Numbered from the stretch's first letter, positions 10,223 through 21,894 are shown. The stretch: 64,000 nucleotides of DNA from Oncomelania hupensis (GCA_036898135.1 JBAHVR010000299.1:113501-177500), one strand, 5' to 3'. Numbers and translations are program-made. The notes: generated from the sequence alone by a model not told the origin.

Positions 10223-10589
10223 TGCCAAACGTGTCTATGAACAACCTCTGAATCTCGTGGAATACCAAAACACTAGCAATATTGCAATTCAATAACAACA
10301 ATGCAACGACCATAAAAATTCGTAATCAATAATAGAATAAAACAAGAGTCAAATGGCATACAACAGTTACTTAAGCAAAACCTGCAAAAGAACAATGCAA
10401 CATACAGACACAAAAAGAATTGAAGCAAAAAAGTTTTTAACTAAAGAATAGTGCACCACAACTGATCAGTCCTTGTTACCACTATTCTAAGTTATTCTAC
10501 TTCTACTGTTATCTAATTTTATTGTACTTAGGTCCGGTTATACCCAATTCCTATTATACACAGATCCTAGCTAGGCTCGCCAATTAAAG
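10223..10589 (-). promoter_or_regulatory. Gypsy 5' leader with candidate primer-binding site
   Basis: Non-coding leader between the 5' LTR and the gag ATG. On the minus strand, seven bases after the LTR end, TGGCGAGCCTAGCTAGG begins at 10582; TGG at its start fits pairing with a tRNA 3' CCA end. The tRNA was not identified. Confidence 0.5.
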
Positions 10590-10925
10590 TGTCACGTGGG
10601 GTTTATGGGCTCTGCACAATGGAATTATGGACCCTCACGGTTATTCGGTGGGAACTGCTAGTAAGTCACCCTATGAATTACTTTAATAAATTTATTTGTT
10701 TAGCTCGTTCTGTGTTAAGGTTGGGGTACAGAAATAGATAGAAAAATGGTAAAAGAATACTGTCACACTAGCTTTCACACGGCTATGAATCATATGTAGT
10801 CCAGCCACTTGATAACAGTTAAAATCACACATTTATTTCTTCTACTCTATACAAGATTCTCTAAGTACTAATCTAACTTAAAAAGTCTCAACAGAAAAGC
10901 GTTTGAAAAAGTAAAGAGACGCGTT

Positions 10926-12047
10926 GTGTGCAGTAGTAGGGAAGAAGGTGGGCTTCAGATGATCAATGTAGTAGACATGCAGACCTCCTTTTTGCTTAAC
11001 TGGGTGGCAAGACTCAATGAGCACAGCAGCGGGAAATGGAAACTAATACCAGTTAGTGACTTCAACACTCTAGGGCACAGCTTGCTCTGCTTGAATGCGT
11101 CAGTTAAATCAAAGGCATTTGTTGGGTTAGAAAAATTGAAATTGTCCTTCTGGAAAGAGGCTTATTCAAAATGGTTGAACAACAAACATTTATGGATAAA
11201 TGGTAAAAACGCTATTTTGAATGGGTATCTTTGGAATAACACAGAGATACAATACAAAAATAAATCGCTGTTTTTTGGTAAGTGGGCGAGAGCGGGTATT
11301 AATTTGGTGAAAGATGTGTGGATAAACGATGATATGCGACCGATTAACGATATTACTCGGACAGTCGGTTCTAGTCCGTCGCTCGCGTTGGAGTACGGGG
11401 CTTTGCGCTCGGCGTTGCATGCGGCATGGCGGCGACAAGAGAGAGAGGCGGGCCAGCCTCAGAAACCAGAATCTCACACTGTAGTGTACAGTGAAGCTAG
11501 CAATCCAAGTAAAATTACACCACGAGACTTTCGTCACTTGATAACCAGGGACAAGGCATGCACGCCCAATTCTGTTAATTTTTGGAGAAGTAAATATAAT
11601 GTATATATTGAAAACTCTCACTGGTTACTTGCACACCTCTGCACAACAGAAGAACGCTTACGTTTGCTACATTGGAAACTGCTTCACAATATCTATCCAA
11701 CAAACATTTTATTACAAAAAATGGGTATAAAAGATTCTAACAAATGCGATTTTTGTCATGAAATTGATTTTATTGAACACTTCTTTTGGAAATGTGCAAA
11801 ATTAAGGACATTTTGGGAACATGTTATTAAACAAATTACTGTATTTACCGGTGAAAATGTAACTCTTACTGAAGAAAACATTTTACTGGGATACAATGTC
11901 AACAGCATAAAACAGAAAAGTGTTCAGAGTGTGAATCATATATTGCTGATAGCCAAAATGTCTATTAGTAAATTCAGGTATGGCGAACGATTGAATGCGG
12001 AAAACATCTTTGATTTTGAAATGAAGTTACGGGGATATAAATACTAA
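10926..12047 (+). CDS. C-terminal part of LINE ORF2 (zinc-binding region, RT core missing)
   Basis: An open frame of 373 codons that enters from the truncation point; the first residue is not a real start. The stretch RLLHWKLLHNIYPTNILL followed by KMGIKDSNKCDFCHEID and FIEHFFWKCAKLRTFWE is the typical C-terminal Cys/His region of Tx1/L1-type ORF2 proteins. No RT catalytic motif is present. The frame is uninterrupted to TAA at 12045, indicating a recent insertion. Confidence 0.88.
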   Translation: MCSSREEGGLQMINVVDMQTSFLLNWVARLNEHSSGKWKLIPVSDFNTLGHSLLCLNASVKSKAFVGLEKLKLSFWKEAYSKWLNNKHLWINGKNAILNGYLWNNTEIQYKNKSLFFGKWARAGINLVKDVWINDDMRPINDITRTVGSSPSLALEYGALRSALHAAWRRQEREAGQPQKPESHTVVYSEASNPSKITPRDFRHLITRDKACTPNSVNFWRSKYNVYIENSHWLLAHLCTTEERLRLLHWKLLHNIYPTNILLQKMGIKDSNKCDFCHEIDFIEHFFWKCAKLRTFWEHVIKQITVFTGENVTLTEENILLGYNVNSIKQKSVQSVNHILLIAKMSISKFRYGERLNAENIFDFEMKLRGYKY

Positions 12048-12684
12048 AGAAAACGAAACTAACTAACAAACTAAAACAAGCAAATGAACAAACTTGGCAT
12101 ACTCAGTGTGCAGATTTTGTGGCACAGCACGTTGGGTAAATCTATTATTAGACTTGTGTTGTTTATTGAGTGTTGATTACGTTCTGATGATTATGTTCTG
12201 ATACCTTGATAGTTTGTTGTGAAGGTTTGTAACAATCACCTTTTCCTCGCACACACGCACACTCACACACACACACATACAAACACACACCCACACATAC
12301 TTACACACACACAAACATACAAACACACACACACACAGAGTCTATACCAACGAGGACCACACAGATAGCGTTACATACACACAATCGCTGATCGCACTTT
12401 CCTACAGCTGCCCTTGCTTTTTTTCGATTTCGCCTTAAGGTCTTGTATCTTGAGTTTTGTAAGGATGGCAGGGTGGGAGGGTGCGACCAGTACGATTGGA
12501 TTAGTCAATTGATACAACTGTCTCTGACCATGCCTTATTATCCCTATGCAAATTGTTACACACCCCAATTTAATATCAACATTATGCTATATGTTTTGTC
12601 TTTAACAAAAGCTGGTTTGTATTTAACGTAGGTGTGATAGGTGATACAGAATATAATTATTTAAAATAAAATTAAAAAAAATTT

Positions 12685-12971
12685 CTTGATGATGGTAATA
12701 GTAATAATAATGCAGTTACAATTGTTTTTTGTTGCTTGATGATGGTAATAGTAATAGCAATGCAGTTGCAATTGTTTTTGTGCTAGTGAATGTGTGATGA
12801 TAATGCTTGATGATGTAATAGTAATAGTAATGCAGTTACAATTGTTTTTTATGCTAATGAATGTGTGATGATAATGCTTGATAATGGTAATAGTAATACA
12901 GTTACAATTGTTTTTGTGCTAGTGAATGTGTGATGATAATGCTTGATGATGGTAATAGTAATAGTAATACA

Positions 12972-12975
<4 letters not shown>
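12685..12975. repeat. Minisatellite in the LINE 3' region
   Basis: About four imperfect units of up to roughly 95 bp built on GATGATGGTAATAGTAATA, GCAGTTACAATTGTTTTT and GTGAATGTGTGATGATAATG. The last unit runs directly into the poly(A) tail. Confidence 0.85.
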
Positions 12976-13007
<32 letters not shown>

Positions 13008-14634
13008 TAAAAAGTCTCTTTCAATGCTAAGAGTTCGATCGCTGATAGTCTAGGCAGCTGTTTTATCTTCCTCGGGCACTTTGCTATAATATTTCATGTA
13101 GATTTGGACTCCTGTGGTCCGTTTTACAGTTTCTGAAGAGTTGGACTACTGTGGTCCTGTTATGATCAGTTTAAGTGCACTTCTGGGGGTACACTTAACT
13201 TTCTTATGGTGCGGTCGAAGTCCTTCTGTGAGGTAGCTTCTGGTACACCTTTGTAGTTGTGTAGTTGGGTTCCCTTGCCACGCTGTGGGGTCTGACAGGG
13301 TGTCTTTCAAGGCAGCTCTTTCCGTCTTGTGCGGTAGAGTCTCCTCGACCAACTAGTCGTTTCTGTGGAGTGGGGTGCACAGGATAGCTCGGGATAGCTC
13401 GGGATAGCTCGCCTGCTCGTCTGTAATATAAGAGACGAAATTCTGCACAACCCTGAATAATCGGTTTGTGCAGAGCGTCTCACTGAAAGCCAAGTAGCCC
13501 TCAGAGATAGCTCCACATCTCTATACATAAGCGACGAACATTCTGCTACTTCCGGGTTCCACTGGAATCTCACTCTAAATTCTTATACATACATAAATAT
13601 AAATCGTGTCTAACTATACACATACAGAATTAATAATAATATAAACATTCAGTGGTACAGCCACTGGTCTGCAAACATACATATAAGTTAAACAACAGTG
13701 GTTCCGTACGGGATACAACATGGCGGCGCAACCGGTCGTGTTTCGCCTCGTGCTCGGCTCTTCCACGTGGTACGGCAAATTCGGATTAACAATTCACATT
13801 TATGCATAGCAAATTCCACAAACATAATTTCAACAATAATATAAATATATCACGATGAAACAGAAGGGTGTTCATTTACCTGTTTGACAAGTTCAGGCCC
13901 GTTGTGACTTGAGAGAATTCTAAGATTCCTAAGTCCTGCTTCCTGGTCTATGAGTGTAGAGATTTCTCTAGCTGTGGAGATGTTGACTCTACCTCGTCTC
14001 ACACACGACGGATTCAAACTGTGTTAGGCTTTGACACATCGTCGGTGTCCATTCAAAACCTCGTAACTCCGAAAAAGTCGTTTTTGCAATCTTTTCATGG
14101 TTATGTCCCTTGAATTTTTGCGCTTTTTTTATCACAAGCTCGGAATTCATAGCTCAGTTAGAAAGCATCAGTAATACAAAATATCAAAACCTCGTATGTC
14201 CCAACAGGTCAAACGATTTGTATCAAAATCTCGTATCTCACTTACGAGGTTTTTATCATTTGGAATAAATTTCTAAAACCTTGTAACTCAACTTACGAGG
14301 TTTCATTCAAATAAATGACGCGCTAAGAAGTTGAGTTGACGTCACTTACGCGGTTTTTGTTATTGTCATCGTGGAAATATCAGCTGCTTCTGGTCATTTT
14401 TTCTACATTTTGGTGAGTACTGATGATGCATGTTGTCCTTTTATTCAATCATGATTTCTTCTAGATTGATATTGTCCAATCTTCTCCATATTACTCTTCA
14501 GGAATAAACGAACAGGCACGTTATATCACACTCTGTGACTAAATCTGACACTGAATGAGTGCAGTCAAAGGCATACTGTGGCATAATTCTAAATAATTTA
14601 CAAAAGAATACAGAATAATATTGTGTGTTTTTAG

Positions 14635-17575
14635 TTTAATGCCCGTCACCCCTGCTAGGGTATGGGCCGCCAACAACAGCTCTCCAGAGACCTCTGTCCT
14701 ATGCCATTCTTTCTAACTGACTCCAGGTGTAGCCCATCTTGGTGGTGTCGGCCTCGAGGTCGCGTCGCCAGGTGTTCCTTGGACGTCCTCTCGTTTGCTT
14801 TCCCTGGGGGTTCCACTTCAGCGCTTGCCGGGTGACGTTCGTCGCTGGTTTGCGTAGGGTATGCCCTATCCAGCCCCATCTCCTTTTCCTGATTTCATCT
14901 TCAGCAGGGAGTTGGCGGGTCCTTTTCAAAAATTGGCGTTGCTGATGGTGTCGGGCCAGCGGATCTGGGGAATCCTTCTGCGGCAACTGTTGATGAAGGA
15001 CTGGACTTTTTTTTATGGTGGTCTTGGTTGTCCTCCATGTCTCTGCTCCATACAGTAAGAATGACTTCACATTGGAGTTGAATACCCGTATCTTGGTGGC
15101 CAAAGACAGCTCTCTGGAGGTCCAGATGTTCTTGAGCTGAATGAAGACAGCTCTTGCTTTGTCGATCCTAGCCTTCACATCCGCATCTGTGCCGCCCTGC
15201 TGATCAATGATATGCTACCCAGGTAGGTGAAGGACTGCACTTCTTCCAAGGGACTTCCATTCACGATGACTGGTTCGGTACTGATGGAGTTGATCTTCAG
15301 GATCTTGCTCTTGTCCTTGTGGATGTTGAGGCCGACCTCCGACGATGTGGCCGCCACTGCATTTGTCTTCTCTAGCATCTGCTGTTGGCTATGGGAAAGA
15401 AGAGCAAGGTCGTCAGCGAACTCCAGGTCCTCAAGCTGGTTCCACAGTCCATTGGATTCTGTTCCTACTTTCCCTGGTGGACATCTTCATAGCCCAATCT
15501 ATGGCGATGAAGAAGGGGAAAGGTGACAACAAGCACCCTTGTCGGACTCCGGTTTTCACCTGGAAGTTGTCTGTGAGCTGTCCGCCATGGATAACTCTGC
15601 AGGATATGCCGTCATAGGAGTTCCTGATCAGATTGACCATCTTGGTCGGGATGCTGTAGTGTCGAAGGAGCTTCCAGAGGGTATCTCGATACACGCTGTC
15701 AAACGCCTTCCCATAATCGACGAAGTTGATATACAATGGCGAGTTCCATTCCAGGGACTGCTCCACGATGATGCGGAGCGTTGCTATCTGGTCCGTGCAG
15801 GATCTATTCTGTCGGAAGCCTGCCTGCTCGTCTCGTAACTGTGGGTCGACAGTATCCTTCATCCTTTCCAAAAGGACGCGGTTGAAGACCTTCCCAGGCA
15901 CAGATAGAAGTGTGATGCCCCTGTAGTTGTTAGTTGCTGAGGTCACCTTTCTTGGGAAGCTTGATAAGGTAACCTTCCTTCCAGTCTGCCGGAACATCTT
16001 CTTCCTCCCAGATCTTCTCAAAGAGTGGGTACAGCATCTCCACTGATGCTTCCAAGTCCGCGTTTAGAGCCTCTGCTGGGATGTCGTCTGGTCCAGCGGC
16101 CTTTCCGTTCTTCATCAGGGTGATGGCCTTCTTGATCTCTTCCTTGGTCGGTTTCTCACAGTTGATTGGAAGATCCACATTGGCTGGTTCAATGACTGGG
16201 GAATTCGTTGGTGCTGGTCTATTCAGAAGTTCATCAAAGTGTTCAGCCCATCTGTTCAACTGCTTGTCTATACTGTTCATGGTGTTTCCCTGCTTGTCCC
16301 TAACAGGTCTTTCTGGTTTGCTGAACTTTCCGGAGAGTCGCTTAGTGGTGTCGTACAACTGTTTCATATTGCCGCTGGTACGCTGCCTGTTCCGCTTCAG
16401 CCGCCAGTCCATCCACGTAGGCCTTCTTATCTTTTTTTATGCTTCTTTTCACTTCTCTATGGGCTCCTGTGTAGTCTTCTTGGGCCTTGGCCTTAGCTGC
16501 TCTCGTTCTGCTGTTGTTGACTGTTGCCTTCCTCTTCTTTCTTTCTTCTATCTTGACCAAGGTCTCTGCTGTGATCCCCTCTTTCTGTTGATGTTTCGTT
16601 GGCCCCACAACTTCTTGGCATGACGATCTTAGTGTCTCTTTCATTTTCTGCCACCTGTTGAGTAAACTGTCTTTTTCTTCTTCAAATAATTCCTGAAGCA
16701 CTTCGAACCTGTTCCTTAGCGCCAGAATAAACTGTTCTTTTGTCTTTGGGTCTTTCAGAAGGCTGATGTTGTACTTCATTCTTCTGCCTGACGAATGTCC
16801 TCTTCAACTTCAGCTTCAGTTTCGCCACCACCAAGTGATGGTCGGACGCCACGTCTGCTCCTCTTCTCACTCTAACGTCTTGCAGGGATCTTCGGAATTT
16901 CTTGCTAATGCAGATGTGGTCGATCTGGTTCTCTGTCGCATTGTCTGGAGATACCCATGTACTCTTGTGGATCCGCTTGTGAGGAAAGATGCTGCCTCCG
17001 ATGAATAGGTTGTTGAGTGCACACAGATCCGCAAATCTCTCTCCATTCTCATTCATTACTCCTAAGGCGTGGGTGCCCATAACTGGTTCGTAACCGGTGT
17101 TGTTAGACCCAATCTTGGCATTGACATCTCCCATGAGGAAGGTGATGTCCTTGTCTGGGTAGGTCTCAAGGATCTTCTGTAGTCTGCTGTAGAAATGGTC
17201 TTTAACATCCTCTTCACTGTCGATCGGTGGAGCATAGAACTGGACAAGGTTCATCTTGATCTTCCTCATCTTGGTACGGAAGAATGCTGTGATGATCCTG
17301 GGGCCATGGGCCTCCCATCCTATAAGTGCCCTCTGTGCCTGATTGGACAACATAAAGCCTACTCCCTGCGTGTGGAGTGCATCGTTTTTTTCGTGCCCGG
17401 AGTACAGCAATATTTCTCCTGTCATCAGTCGCCTTTGTCCAGCTTGGGTCCATCGTGTCTCGCTGATGCCTAACACGGTCAGGTCATTATTCCTCATCTC
17501 AGCTGCTACCTGTGCCGTCTTTCCTGATTCGTACATGGTCCGAACATTCCATGAGCCGATGGTGGTTCATTTAGG
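14635..17575 (-). pseudogene. RTE-type LINE ORF, broken by several frameshifts
   Basis: From 17560 leftwards on the minus strand there is an APE-like endonuclease (IGSWNVRTMYESGKTA, LGISETRW with the catalytic Glu, FLMGDVNAKIG, ASDHHLVVAKL). Next come a linker and an RT domain (YRGITLLSVPGKVFNRVL, DEQAGFRQNRSCTDQI, FVDYGKAFDSV, TGVRQGCLLSP, and FADDLALL near 15400-15415). A C-terminal region follows ([22 protein letters not shown]). The frame changes near 16700, 16370, 15970, 15400 and 15176, so it cannot make one protein. It starts close to the endonuclease start, so it is nearly full length for an RTE. Confidence 0.9.
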
Positions 17576-17775
17576 CTTATATTATGGTAATAAATGTTCA
17601 TTTAGACTTTTGGAAGTAAACGTTCATTTATTATGGTAATAAAAGTCCATTTAAACCGTTACGGTAATAACAGTTAATTAAGACTATTACGTTAATGAAA
17701 GTTAATTTAGACTATTATGTTATGGTAATAAAAGTTCATTTAGACTGTTATGTTATGGTAATAAAAACTTCACAT
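17570..17775. repeat. AT-rich minisatellite beside the RTE 5' end
   Basis: Six or seven imperfect units of about 30-35 bp, each containing TATGGTAATAAA followed by GTTCATTTAGACT. It belongs to the TIR element's interior or to the RTE insertion site. Confidence 0.8.
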
Positions 17776-18615
17776 AAGTGTAATGTGTTACTTAGCTTAC
17801 ATCTTATAATTCATTTCACAGGAAATTTCCGAGAAAGGATTTCGTGCTACTTTAAGTACAGGGCTTGTAGCCTACTGGTCAGAAGGACATTATTATGTCA
17901 GTGATGAATGCAGCAACGCGTTCATTGATTGCTGGGTGTTACAGTGTTAATCTATCAATGGCCTATAAGCCTATTTCAATTTTGTAAAGACAAGGGTTGT
18001 GTCTGCATTATTGAATAAAACAACTTTGACAATGTTTTCAACTGCATTTTTCGGTCTTTTATTTTGTATTAATGTTTCCTTTGTTGTTTGCTATTGTGAC
18101 TAATCCTTATAACTTGCAACTTCAAGCTCAAGCAAAACAGTCAAAACCTCGTAAGTTGCAACTTCCAGCTCATACAAAATAGTAAAAACCTCGTATGTGA
18201 ACATTTTTGTCTATTTCTCAAACAAGCATGCGCTATAAATCTTGTCACTATTACTGCCAAATTTCCTGTTCAATACTGAATACAAATTATACTAAAACCA
18301 TTTGTTTTGGTGACACCTGATTTTTTAAAACAGTTTTCTTCATTTTTCTCAAAACTGTATTTTTGGACATACGAGGTTTTGAATGGACACCGACGACATT
18401 CAAACTGCTCTACCCACTGAGCCTGCTTCTGATTGGTTAAAACGGTCCGATTCAAAACTCAAGTGCTGACTCACTGCGATGTGGGTGGCTCGCTCGCCGT
18501 GTGTGGTCTGCTGTGTAATTTAATTGCTGCTGTGTAATAGTCTAACTTCTCTACTGTTACAAATACTACACATGGCTAAATAGTCAATGGGCAGGGTAAA
18601 CTGCTCGGTTCATGA

Positions 18616-18617
<2 letters not shown>

Positions 18618-18661
<44 letters not shown>

Positions 18662-18672
18662 TTCTCTCTCTC
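18618..18672. repeat. (CT)n microsatellite, target of the Gypsy insertion
   Basis: CT repeat continuing from the short CTCTCT at 6484-6495 on the other side of the Gypsy element, followed by a T run. Confidence 0.92.
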
Positions 18673-18884
18673 CTGAACGCCAGTCCGTTGATGACCGTTG
18701 AAAAGTTTGTCTTGTATTGGAAGTGCATCATACTCAGAGAGCAAAGGCAGTGCTCGTGGAGATAACAGCTTAGCAGCGGTCGAGCAATCGTATCATCGTT
18801 GGAATCTCTCCTCTGTCCTCTACCTTCCTCTTTCTTGCTCTCCTTAGCTCTCTGCCCTGTGTTCTGCCGTGTACTGCCCCGAAA

Positions 18885-19000
18885 CTCGTTCGTTTATTAG
18901 ATTATAGTCCCCGGACACCTGCGCATATATGGGATGTTACTATAATCACAAGTTAAAATTTCAGGACCAATATAAAAAATAGATAAGTATTTCCAACATC
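18885..19000 (-). repeat. 5'-truncated 3' tail of the I-type LINE family
   Basis: Read on the minus strand it ends with TGTCCGGGGACTATAATCTA followed by ATAAACGAACGAG. This matches the 3' end of the full-length LINE (50160-50229), including upstream TAACNTCCCATATATGCG. It is a short, dead insertion. Confidence 0.7.
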
Positions 19001-19316
19001 AAATCAAACTAGCTTAAAAAGGAGTTAAAAGATTACAGCACGCTAATAGGGCGTGGAAGATAATGAGGCAAGGGGACCGAAGTCCAACCAATATGCCCAA
19101 ACATATGACTAGGACAACGTAATTTAACAATAAAAACAGAGAGAAAGCAAAGCGCTCATATTGCGCAAATGTATGGACATGGAGAGACAAAAGTCCCAAC
19201 CCCAAAGCCCAGCATCACCCAAGGTACCAAGTAAGAATCAGATAAAAGCTAAAACCATCCTAGACACATGGCAGGGGAGAGGTGCACCGCCACCCATCGC
19301 CAGTCCTATGGATATA

Positions 19317-19597
19317 AAAAGGTGGTCCCATAGCCTTGTGGCCGTAAGGGAGCGTGATGTTGAAGATCACACTTATCTCGGGCCAGCATAATGAAGGTGA
19401 TGCCCATCTCTTTCCCTCGCTGCTTTACCTTCACCACCCTTAAGAGAGTAGGTACTCAGTCACAGTTGAGTCAACTGGGGGCGTTGTTAGTTTGTCGCTT
19501 CACGTTTTGCGGTCACCCATCCAAGTGCTAACCGCACTGGACGATGCTTAACTTGCGACACAGTAGCGAGTGCTCCATCCACTGCGCTATCCGACAC
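19317..19597 (-). mobile_element. tRNA-derived SINE, family S, copy 2
   Basis: Inverted copy of the SINE at 2955-3250. It is bounded by a 12-bp target duplication CCTATGGATATA (19305-19316 and 19597-19608). The A-box side lies at the right end. Confidence 0.9.
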
Positions 19598-19608
19598 CTA
19601 TGGATATA

Positions 19609-20206
19609 TTAATAATAAAAGCACAGGGGAGATACGATAAATCAAAAGATCATCGACGTTACGATCCCCCCTTCCCCCTCCCCTTCCTGTGCAAACAAAT
19701 GAGGATTAACAGTTACAATAAAAATGACAACCATAAGGTGTCCCACATCGAGCTATATTACACAAAACAATAATAAGTTAGGTGCTCCCCAGCATAACAA
19801 TAACACAGCAGCGGAAGCTGTGAAACAATATTAGTGGATACGGGTCCACACTAACAAAATGCCAAGTAGCAATTAAGCATTGTTGTTGTTGTTTTTTTTT
19901 GTTTTTTTTTCAACAACCGCCTAATATATAAATTTCTTACGTTGAAACGCCCACGATAGTACGTGTGAGATGCGTACGATAGATCCGATCGTTTTGTTTT
20001 GAAAAACATGCAATTTATTAATAATAGAGTGTATTTACCTTTGATTTGATTTTGCGTTGTTGTTAAGCTTGGTATAATGTTGATAATTTTTGTAGGTCGA
20101 TATTATTGGAGAATATTATTCTTTAGGGTTGCTTGGTTACTATCGATCGAAGCATCTAGATAGATCCACTAGAAGCTGAGAGATTCTTTTAGGGTAAAGA
20201 AAGTTG
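19609..20206. other. Gene-free stretch
   Basis: No coding signal. Positions 20018-20065 (GTATTTACCTTTGATTTG...) match the reverse of about 37740-37795, so part of this is a low-copy repeat. A T-rich run lies at 19885-19910. Confidence 0.55.
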
Positions 20207-20877
20207 TATGATATTTGTAATTATGAGGTTTTTTGGTGCTAGAAAGGCGTGGCAAATACTAATACAGTACTCCTCTTTTAACGTCACTACCGTCTAAGGT
20301 CACAACGCGGATAAGATCAATCAGGTTGTTGGTCCCGGCCAAACACCTTCTTTGTACCATTTAGAATTCCTCGCTTAGCGTCACCTCGCATAAGGGGAAA
20401 ACCTCGGATAACGTCAACCCCGTTTTGGTTCCCAAATGGAGGAGACTACTGCTTAAGAGAAATTGATGTCACAGATGACGTCATTTATGAGGTCACTTCC
20501 TATTTTGAGATGATGTCATATATTCCTTATGATGTCATTTCCTGTTCACATAGCGAGGGAGCTGTGCAAAGTGAACAATTCCTTAAACTTGTGTAAGGTT
20601 TTCTGCAAATACACGCAGTAACTGTCTTGGTGCATACTTTTTATTTTTTCATTCTCATTTGCGTGCGTGCGCGTCAATGTGTTTGTGTGTGTGTGTGTGC
20701 ATGTGTATGTGTATGCATGCTTGCATCCGTTCGTTTGAGTGTTTGTGTGTGTACCCCTTGGGGTCATGAGCAATCTTGCCACTGTAGATTGTTCAAACCT
20801 ATAAAGGGAAAAGTGAAAGCCACAGTTGAAAACCTGTCTTTCCTTTATAGGCAAGACAGATTCACTGCGGCAACAGT

Positions 20878-21457
20878 ACCCCCGTTGGAGTGCCGGGGGT
20901 TTTCAGTATAAATAGTATCCCCACTTTATGGAAATGTAGTGCTTTAAATTCCCACTGTCGCTGTCTTCCTCATTTACTCTTTCCTATTCCTGCTCTGTCC
21001 TTCACTCTGCTATACTATCTTCTTCTTCGCTAGATCAATGACCTACCTTTTTTCTTGAAAACTCTTCCTGGACAAGACTCCTTGTTTGTGTATTAGGTCT
21101 GTTGGATCAGCTTGGGAGTGTTGGACGCTTTCTGCCGGGTGGTCACTAGGGCTTCCTATGATTGTACTATTTAGCACTATAGGCATTTTATATGTATGCG
21201 TTTTGTTGATGATTTATAATGATGTTTGTATTCTATTTTGTTTTTGTAACCGGGGGTTCGCGTAGTTGAGGTCAACCCTCAGCCGTCCCTCGCGTGGGAT
21301 GTCTTTATTGTAAAGTGACTGGCCGGTGGAGGGCATTCAATTTTCCCACTGGGGTTGTTTCAACAGATCTTTTATGCGGATCGGGGGTTGTCCGGTCCTG
21401 ATTTGGCTTGGAAGAGTCCACTGGACCTAAAGCAACAATAAATCAATCAATCAATCA
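20878..21457 (+). repeat. 580-bp repeat family, copy 1
   Basis: Starts CCCCCGTTGGAGTGCCGGGG, then CAGTATAAATAGTATCCCC, and ends GGTCCTGATTTGGCT ... TCCACTGGACCTAAAGCAA followed by an (AATC)n tail. Other copies start at the same point (28616, 34006, 38953), so the 5' end is fixed. Tails differ between copies, as in retroposons. No A/B boxes and no protein are recognised. Confidence 0.85.
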
Positions 21458-21550
21458 AGTTTGAGTGTGTGCTTATGCATCATACACACGCACAAAAAAT
21501 ACATATACAGTAATGCATACATGCATACGCGCGCACCAACGTGCACACAT

Positions 21551-21592
<42 letters not shown>

Positions 21593-21600
21593 TTACACGA
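21458..21600. repeat. CA-rich microsatellite
   Basis: CA-rich tract with the pure (CA)n part at 21549-21590. Confidence 0.9.
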
Positions 21601-21894
21601 CACAAAAATTTAGCACCTCGTATAAGATCAAGTTTTTTACTGGTAGTTGATCTTATCAGAGGACTGTTTAGGGTGCCCCTCGGATAAGATCAAACAAAAA
21701 TTTGGTCCCGTGGGGGGTCACCTTAAGAGAGGAGTACTGTAATTATTAATTAACACTGTGGATTACCGATATATCTGTAAATTACGCAGAACATGTTTTA
21801 ATTTCAATTTTCAATTATCTCGTGATAATGGCAACTCTCGGTTTTGGCGCTAGTAGGCCGTCATACATCTCAACTTTCAAACTTCATTTTCTCT

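Larger units (their letters stand above)
10890..13004 (+). mobile_element. 5'-truncated Tx1/L1-type LINE inserted in the Gypsy LTR
   Basis: The insert is bounded by a 14-bp direct repeat ACTTAAAAAGTCTC (10876-10889 and 13005-13018) that is single-copy in the intact LTR near 6788. It ends in a poly(A) run (12976-13004). The coding part is the C-terminal region of an L1/Tx1-like ORF2. The 3' region contains a minisatellite. Target duplication, poly(A) and 5' truncation are standard signs of target-primed reverse transcription. Confidence 0.93.
14040..18395. mobile_element. TIR DNA element with ACAT target duplication and internal CCTCGTAA repeats
   Basis: Both ends carry the inverted repeat CGTCGGTGTCCATTCAAAAC continuing to CTCGTA (about 26 bp). 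The flanks are ACAT at 14036-14039 and 18396-18399, single-copy in the intact LTR near 7822. Several subterminal copies of AAACCTCGTA in both orientations occur at 14180-14350 and 18140-18195. An RTE LINE occupies 14635-17575. No transposase is seen in the remaining 1.4 kb, so it is a non-autonomous element; the superfamily is not assigned. Confidence 0.88.
6496..18617 (-). mobile_element. Young Gypsy-type LTR retrotransposon, rearranged, with nested insertions
   Basis: Two LTRs (6496-8029 and 10590-18617 less insertions) in the same orientation flank an internal region of 2.56 kb coded on the minus strand. The outer termini are TGTCA...TGACA and both outer flanks are CTCTC, a 5-bp duplication within a CT microsatellite. 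The upstream LTR was later split by a Tx1-type LINE (10890-13004) and a TIR element (14040-18395). Coding content is gag fragment, integrase and RNase H; protease and RT are absent, so the element is non-autonomous. Without insertions the element would be about 5.6 kb. Confidence 0.92.
10590..18617 (-). repeat. 5' LTR of the Gypsy element, split into three pieces
   Basis: LTR pieces are 10590-10889, 13005-14039 and 18396-18617. Joined, they match the 6496-8029 LTR nearly base for base. The breaks are explained by the LINE (14-bp duplication) and the TIR element (ACAT duplication). The right end is CATGACA followed by the CT repeat. Confidence 0.93.
20265..21739. mobile_element. pogo/Tigger-like non-autonomous element with nested repeats
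   Basis: Termini are CAGTACTCCTCTTTTAACGT and, inverted, CAGTACTCCTCTCTTAAGGT. The flanks are TA on both sides (20263-20264, 21740-21741). The paralogous empty site at about 63500 reads straight through. CAGTA-CCTCTxTTAA termini with TA duplication fit the pogo/Tigger branch of Tc1/mariner. Subterminal words CGGATAAGATCAA recur near both ends. No transposase is present. A 580-bp repeat (20878-21457) and a CA repeat (21549-21590) lie inside. Confidence 0.85.
20207..21875. repeat. Fragment of the GATAATT palindromic TIR element, split by a Tigger-like insertion
   Basis: 20207-20264 and 21740-21875 are two pieces that together match 63445-63615, including GGTTTTGGCGCTAG, GCGTGGCAAATACT, ATTATTAATTAACACTG and the terminal GGCGCTAGTAGGCCGTCATA. 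They are separated by the element at 20265-21739. Confidence 0.85.

Noticed and set aside
16081..17008. Plus-strand frames up to 180 codons
   Set aside because: They are shadows of the RTE coding sequence on the minus strand.
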